64,000 nucleotides of DNA from Nocardia ninae NBRC 108245. GTDB lineage: Bacteria; Actinomycetota; Actinomycetes; Mycobacteriales; Mycobacteriaceae. The notes below the pieces were generated by a model that ran no database searches, was not told the DNA's origin, and saw only the letters and a program-made list of their open reading frames with translations. Positions 59,525-64,000 of this stretch are shown here, in pieces; the first letter of the stretch is position 1; every line of letters starts with the position of its first letter. Made by a program: the position numbers and the translations under genes. The stretch is taken from positions 62,001-126,000 of the forward strand of contig NZ_BJXA01000016.1 of assembly GCF_007990755.1 (NCBI RefSeq), given 5' to 3'.

Positions 59525-62515
59525 TTAGATCCACAACAACATCGGAGATTTCTCGCGACTCGCGGCCACTGCATTAGCCAACTCGAATCTATCTGTACGG
59601 CCGATCTGCATTAGCGCCGAGCGCGCGGTCGAACGAGCTTCATGGATGGTCTCCTCGGGAACGTTGGCAATTAGTGACGCCGCGTAAATTGTATTCAGAG
59701 CGTCTGCATGCCAATAGTTAGAACTGAATTGTTTGAAGAGAGATACTAGCTGAATCAACTCTTCGATGCAGACCAGTAAATCACGGCTATCCGCGACGGC
59801 AAGCTTCATCTTTATCACCGAAAGTCTACATATTGCTGCGCCAACCTGAACTTGCATATCTACGAGATCCTGATGGATATTCATTATCGCGTTACAAATC
59901 TGCTCCTGCGGTATACCCCCATATGCGCCAGCCTTGATCCTCATGAACTTAGTCTCCAGGGTTTGTAAACCCATGCCCAGTTCCTCAAATGTGGACACCG
60001 TGTCAGAAAAGTCATCGATCACAGTTTGCAAATCTGCTCTGTCTGCTGGATCTGTTGCTGTCGGGTGATAATCCAGCTCCAAAGTCGCAAGCATTCCTAC
60101 TCGCTCGAACCTATGGAGTAGCACTCGATCGAAAAAGACGTCTTCATTCAGATCGGGATCATCAACTAGCTTCATGCCACTTACGATGAAATCACGACAT
60201 AGCTGATAGTTGCCTGAATAGATACCGAGTTCGATGAGCCTCTCATGGCAGGCCAGTCGGAGGCTAATAGCCTCCGGCCATTCATTCTCTAGGTCATGAC
60301 ACATGGCCAAGCATTTCCTAAACCAGTCTTCGGCGTACTGCCAATGAGCCTGTTCGAGATTGTAGACGCCAGCGTAGAATGCTGCGTGCAATCTCATTCC
60401 GGGGCCTGTGGCATGCGCGAGACGAGAGATCGCGACCACTTGCTCAATATTGGGTGCTCTGCTTCCCAGAGCAGTGATTAACTCACCGATTGGTCGAAAT
60501 TCACTGATCATGACGGCCCGGAGTGCCATTAATTCCGGCTGGTGCCCAGTGGCGATCATTAATTCGTCGGCGAGAATGCTCTTTTCTGGACTTTGAGGCA
60601 TGATATTGACATCCTCGAAGTAGCCGAGGTCGATTAGTTCGCGCATCAGGACTAGCGTGGTTGACGTAACTACTTCTGGGTCCCGCTCGTGAATAATGTC
60701 AGCCAGACTCTTTATCAGCTCTACCTTCAGCCCAATCGACAATTGACCGATTTCCCTGAGCTGACGAATGTGGACGGCAGTCAAATATCGGTGGACGTGG
60801 CGCAGATTAACAGCCTCGCCATCACTCGCAGATGCTGCTCTATCCAACCAATTGATCACCCTTCTGATCACGGCAATCGGCGCTACAAAGCGACGCCACT
60901 GTGTTGGAGCTGGCCAGCCCCCCAGCCATCGCGGCACACTGGAATCGTCCAGCGACACGTCCAGGCGGAACAGGAGTGTCTGAATATGAGTGGCAATAGT
61001 GGCCTGCAAATCCGCCTTGCGTATTGACCGAAGCATCTGGACTGTTAGGTCATGCATGACGACAAACTCGCCCGGCTGAATCAGGCTCCGGTCTTGAAGA
61101 ATCCGTACTGCTTTATCAAACTTCACTTGGTCATATGGAATTATTTTTGTCGGATCACCGGCGCGCGAGGGCGGATACAGTAACGAGCCGACAATGTCGA
61201 ATTCATGGAAACGACCACCAAACACTAGTAGTATATCGATTACCGACAGCAGTGAATAACTGTCCTGGTGTTGGCTAAGTTGATCGACGGTTACGGAATA
61301 AATGCGATGAAGAGTTGTATCGTCTTCATTTCCATATCCGCCCAGTATCTCGGGTGCGCGCAGCAGCTCAGCCTTGAACTCGGAAATGTTGTTGTTGAAT
61401 GGGCGTCTCGACAAGCATGCGCATCCATGGACGATAGCAAGCGGTCGATTGTCCAGCATTTCCGCGACTTCCGCGACTTGTTGACTGTCAAGCGTGGGTG
61501 CATGTGCTGCTACGAGTTCCTGAGCCTCCTCGTCTTCCATATTGCCAACAAAGACGGAGGCGGCAGTCGGATCAGCTATAAGCTTGCGCCGGCTTGTGAC
61601 AATGACCCGATGTCGAGGTTCTACGGGGAGGACCCGTCGAAGTGTGTTTGAGTCTTGGATGTTGTCAAGGATTGTAACCTGGGGAGCGTCGTCGCTGGCC
61701 AATAATGTTCGAAGTGCAGCCCAAGGGCGGATGCTCGTTGGCAGGTCAACCGATCGCGCATGCTCTTCGATGAATCTCTCGACGGTATCGATAAGCGCTT
61801 CTTCTGACTGTCCGTCAATTATCAACGTATTGACATCTGGCGCACCTCGCACCAACTGCTTCCCGATGGCTACTGCGAGAGACGATTTGCCTGTGCCTGC
61901 GTCTCCATGAAGAAATACGATTTTGTCGCCACGCCGGACAGCGTTGAGTATTTCTTTCTGCGGGCTGGGCCGTGACACGTAGCCAGGATCAGGTAGTTCT
62001 TCGGCAGGGGTGAGATGAAATTCCTCCATCTCACGCAGGCGCAGAGCAATTTCTGTGCGGATTGACGCTGTAACTCGCTCAAATTGGCGTTCACTCTTGG
62101 TGTACGCCGCGATATTTTGAAGATGGCGAATCCGTTTGTTGTAGTCACCGCCTATGCCTTCTAGCTGACGTTCGACAGTTGGCCCTAGCGCGGTGAATCC
62201 GAAAATGATCGAGGCTGCGTCGTGCCATGAGACATCAGTATCGGGAATCTTTCGACGCTTCGGCAGCATCCCGATTGCTTTAATCATCCTAGCCTTGATG
62301 GCGTGAGTTTTTCGACTATCCGTGGTCCAGTCAGCGGGATGAAGCGTCTCAACAATTCGGAAAAGAGTGTTGAGAAACAATGGCTCCGTTTTGTTGCCCG
62401 ACTCAAAGGTCTTATCGATCGTCCGCCGGGCAAGCTTCCGCAATTCCTCTTCAAGGCGTGCTTGATCGTCTGTGGGATTCGGGTGCGCAGCTTCGCCGTC
62501 TGTGTGCTCTGACAC
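59525..62515 (-). CDS. STAND/NB-ARC-type NTPase with helical repeat C terminus
   Basis: About 996 residues. N-terminal helical domain (EELRKLARRTIDKTFESGNK, RIRHLQNIAAYTKSERQFER). The NTPase has Walker A VFLHGDAGTGKSSLAVAIGK, Walker B PQVTILDNIQDSNTLRRVLP, sensor RVIVTSRRK and the winged-helix start RPLAIVHGCACLSRR. The C-terminal 450 residues are TPR-like helices (AGVYNLEQAHWQYAEDWFRK). STAND proteins are regulators or phage sensors (Avs-like). No effector domain is recognised. The start is uncertain: GTG 62515 chosen; ATG 62608 would overlap the upstream gene by 77 bp. Confidence 0.8.
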   Translation of the reverse strand: MSEHTDGEAAHPNPTDDQARLEEELRKLARRTIDKTFESGNKTEPLFLNTLFRIVETLHPADWTTDSRKTHAIKARMIKAIGMLPKRRKIPDTDVSWHDAASIIFGFTALGPTVERQLEGIGGDYNKRIRHLQNIAAYTKSERQFERVTASIRTEIALRLREMEEFHLTPAEELPDPGYVSRPSPQKEILNAVRRGDKIVFLHGDAGTGKSSLAVAIGKQLVRGAPDVNTLIIDGQSEEALIDTVERFIEEHARSVDLPTSIRPWAALRTLLASDDAPQVTILDNIQDSNTLRRVLPVEPRHRVIVTSRRKLIADPTAASVFVGNMEDEEAQELVAAHAPTLDSQQVAEVAEMLDNRPLAIVHGCACLSRRPFNNNISEFKAELLRAPEILGGYGNEDDTTLHRIYSVTVDQLSQHQDSYSLLSVIDILLVFGGRFHEFDIVGSLLYPPSRAGDPTKIIPYDQVKFDKAVRILQDRSLIQPGEFVVMHDLTVQMLRSIRKADLQATIATHIQTLLFRLDVSLDDSSVPRWLGGWPAPTQWRRFVAPIAVIRRVINWLDRAASASDGEAVNLRHVHRYLTAVHIRQLREIGQLSIGLKVELIKSLADIIHERDPEVVTSTTLVLMRELIDLGYFEDVNIMPQSPEKSILADELMIATGHQPELMALRAVMISEFRPIGELITALGSRAPNIEQVVAISRLAHATGPGMRLHAAFYAGVYNLEQAHWQYAEDWFRKCLAMCHDLENEWPEAISLRLACHERLIELGIYSGNYQLCRDFIVSGMKLVDDPDLNEDVFFDRVLLHRFERVGMLATLELDYHPTATDPADRADLQTVIDDFSDTVSTFEELGMGLQTLETKFMRIKAGAYGGIPQEQICNAIMNIHQDLVDMQVQVGAAICRLSVIKMKLAVADSRDLLVCIEELIQLVSLFKQFSSNYWHADALNTIYAASLIANVPEETIHEARSTARSALMQIGRTDRFELANAVAASREKSPMLLWI

Positions 62516-62531
62516 ACGTAGAGTATGCCAT

Positions 62532-63434
62532 CTACTCGGTGTCTTCGTGGGCCCAATCGATCGCGCGGCAGAAGAGCTGTTCAATATCTGCCGGTAGCTG
62601 TCCCTCATGTAGAAGGTTGCTTATGGCTTCCGTTGCGGGAGGAATCTCGTGGTATGAGTACCTGAATTCTTCCTCTACTTCAACGCGGAATAGCCGTTCG
62701 AGATGTTCAGCTGACATTCGCATATGAGGATCATTTGTCTCGATCTCATATGTCAATAACTTCTTAAGGTAGTCGCCCGCAAGTCCTTGTTGGGTGACTG
62801 AATCGCTTGATGCCATTGCCTCGAAGAGCGCCTGTGCCTTCGCAGTATCTTCATGAATAAGCCGTTCAATACTTTTCTGCATTGCCGTATCAAGCTCGCC
62901 CACAATTGCAAAGTGCTCGGAGTTCTGACGCTCGTCGACCGCCCAATACTGATCCAACAGTATTTCGTCTAGCGCAGCGATATCTGCGATGTCGAGCGCG
63001 CCGAGGTCTATCACGAGTTTGTCGTCGTTGCCGCGTTCCGGCTCAGGTGGGACTGGAGGCAAAGCCAAATGGGCGACGGTCAGCCCGTCGTCTCCTGGTG
63101 TCTGCCGATCATGTTCGAGGAGCATTGGCAATAATAGCGTTGCAGCGGTTCGGCGGGTCGCAGGGTTAACAGACATTGCACTGAGTAATTCTCTTGCTTG
63201 ATAAGCATCCTCGTTGACGGCTCGCAGCAAACTAAACTCGATGATTTCATTCAGGCGAGCTACGCGTTGCGCTCTCATGTAATTATTTCCCACAGCGCCC
63301 ATCTGTGCCACGACTGCTTCAGTAAGGCCGACGATTTCTTTTAGCTGGAATTGACCAAAATCAAGCGAGTGGGGCAGTTGTTCACGATGCTCTAGATCTA
63401 TTCCCGACTGATTTGGTAGGCGCTGCTCTGACAT
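62532..63434 (-). CDS. Hypothetical protein coupled to the STAND NTPase
   Basis: 300 residues, MSEQRLPNQSGIDLEHREQL and on. Two repeated helical units can be seen: a stretch ending MSVNPATRRTAATLLLPMLL resembles one ending MASSDSVTQQGLAGDYLKKL, and each unit has a preceding SLLRAVNEDAYQARELLSAM / SIERLIHEDTAKAQALFEAM segment, i.e. an internal duplication. Acidic. It ends 17 bp before the NTPase start, so the two form an operon. Function unknown. Confidence 0.65.
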   Translation of the reverse strand: MSEQRLPNQSGIDLEHREQLPHSLDFGQFQLKEIVGLTEAVVAQMGAVGNNYMRAQRVARLNEIIEFSLLRAVNEDAYQARELLSAMSVNPATRRTAATLLLPMLLEHDRQTPGDDGLTVAHLALPPVPPEPERGNDDKLVIDLGALDIADIAALDEILLDQYWAVDERQNSEHFAIVGELDTAMQKSIERLIHEDTAKAQALFEAMASSDSVTQQGLAGDYLKKLLTYEIETNDPHMRMSAEHLERLFRVEVEEEFRYSYHEIPPATEAISNLLHEGQLPADIEQLFCRAIDWAHEDTE

Positions 63435-63737
63435 ATATAGGTAAGTGTTTTGTATATAGATAAACATACTTTACGCAGATTTGCAATACCTACGTTTGGC
63501 GAAGTGCTATCGCGGATCATTTATATATTGGGTCAAATGCTGTCGGGTCAGGGACCATTCCGGCTTCACCGTCATACTTGACCGCCATCTGCGGGGACTA
63601 GTCAGCGGTCAAGTATGGCGGTCAACGTATAGGAATCATTCGGCACTTTTGAGAGATTTGGTTCATCGCTTCCCGTCCGGGGCGCGATGCATAACTTTGG
63701 AATTCAATTCCACCCAAACCACTCACAAGGAGCCCTC
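63435..63737. promoter_or_regulatory. Divergent intergenic region with overlapping inverted repeats
   Basis: CATACTTGACC (63573-63583) and GGTCAAGTATG (63607-63617) are inverted repeats. TTGACCGCCAT (63578-63588) and ATGGCGGTCAA (63615-63625) are another pair that overlaps the first, so one half-site can pair in two ways. TTGACC also resembles a -35 element. It lies between the 63434 minus gene and the 63738 plus gene and could bind a regulator of either. Confidence 0.5.
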
Positions 63738-63992
63738 ATGGCCCTCAAGATCACCCGCAAGCTTCCTCCGGCCACCGACCGTGTCCTCGACGTCCCCGAA
63801 GGGGACTACCCGGACGTCGCCAGCGAGATCATCTACTTCGTCCGCAGGCGGATGGAGCAGTTCCGGGACGAACTCAATGAGTTCGTGGAACTGCGCGAGG
63901 AAGCCGCGCCCACGACCGTTCTTCAGGCTCGCGTGCTGAACGGCCTCCTCGATCACGAGTTTCGGCAGTGGCTCAAGTACTGCGAACGGTGA
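63738..63992 (+). CDS. Small hypothetical protein, 84 residues
   Basis: MALKITRKLPPATDRVLDVP then DYPDVASEIIYFVRRRMEQF and ALQARVLNGLLDHEFRQWLK-type helices (here VLQARVLNGLLDHEFRQWLK). Helical and charged. ATG 63738 has AAGGAG seven bases upstream. No family recognised. Confidence 0.72.
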   Translation: MALKITRKLPPATDRVLDVPEGDYPDVASEIIYFVRRRMEQFRDELNEFVELREEAAPTTVLQARVLNGLLDHEFRQWLKYCER

Positions 63993-64000
63993 TCTCACCA

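Noticed and set aside
1-64000. CRISPR arrays, rRNA and complete insertion sequences
   Set aside because: No regularly spaced repeats, rRNA segments or DDE transposase genes with terminal repeats were seen.

Overview
The window looks like chromosome from a Nocardia-type mycolic-acid actinomycete. It opens inside a type I fatty acid synthase followed directly by its AcpS, an arrangement typical of Mycobacteriales. The core DNA is very GC-rich, and the window encodes a Z-prenyl diphosphate synthase very like mycobacterial Rv1086. No tRNA, rRNA or CRISPR array was seen. All statements come from reading sequence and motifs; no database search was run.

Layout. (1) 1-15.3 kb is ordinary core genome: FAS-I end and acpS, PucR and TetR regulators, a DUF7159-like membrane protein, a DrrAB-type exporter with a divergent TetR and a clear operator, Bcp peroxiredoxin, DUF3618, an excalibur protein, a pirin/MarR pair, DUF1992 and a secreted SLT transglycosylase. 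Many units end in strong hairpin terminators. (2) 16-21 kb holds a secreted peritrophin-like protein, a trans-polyprenyl synthase next to an Lcp/MpaB-type oxygenase, and a Tat-exported FAD oxidase preceded by a translationally coupled 25-codon ORF. (3) 21.0-38.0 kb is a terpenoid-like biosynthetic locus. Its minus arm encodes a nucleotidyltransferase-fold protein, a hypothetical protein, an ABC exporter, a NUDIX hydrolase and a Z-prenyl synthase. Its plus arm, largely overlapping start to stop, encodes Idi, a cupin-like protein, a trans-prenyl synthase, a cis-prenyltransferase, a TMP-kinase-like protein, a second cupin-like protein, a degenerate cis-prenyltransferase, a third cupin-like protein, a further cupin-like protein, SRPBCC, a methyltransferase, P450, an alpha-oxoamine synthase and an NAD-epimerase.

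(4) 38.0-64 kb is a genomic island. It begins with a decayed tyrosine-integrase remnant and has lower-GC, less uniform genes. It carries a trypsin-like protease, a Shedu nuclease next to an Mrr-like nuclease, ArdA antirestriction, a ribbon-helix-helix-like protein, a protein ending in a transposase-type DNA-binding domain, an Lsr2 paralogue, a HEPN protein and a STAND NTPase. Inside it is a compact metabolic module: regulator-APH-NUDIX (minus) diverging from Adk-like kinase, radical SAM/SPASM, cupin-like protein and a candidate 11-residue peptide MGGNGFTGGNG (plus, strong ribosome site and terminator), plus a NUDIX/PfkB-like/NUDIX operon.

The two most interesting systems are the terpenoid locus, which pairs an intact cis-prenyltransferase with one lacking the catalytic Asp (possible heteromeric enzyme), and the radical SAM locus with its ultra-short candidate RiPP precursor. 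Both contain members of the same cupin-like family, an unexpected link between them.
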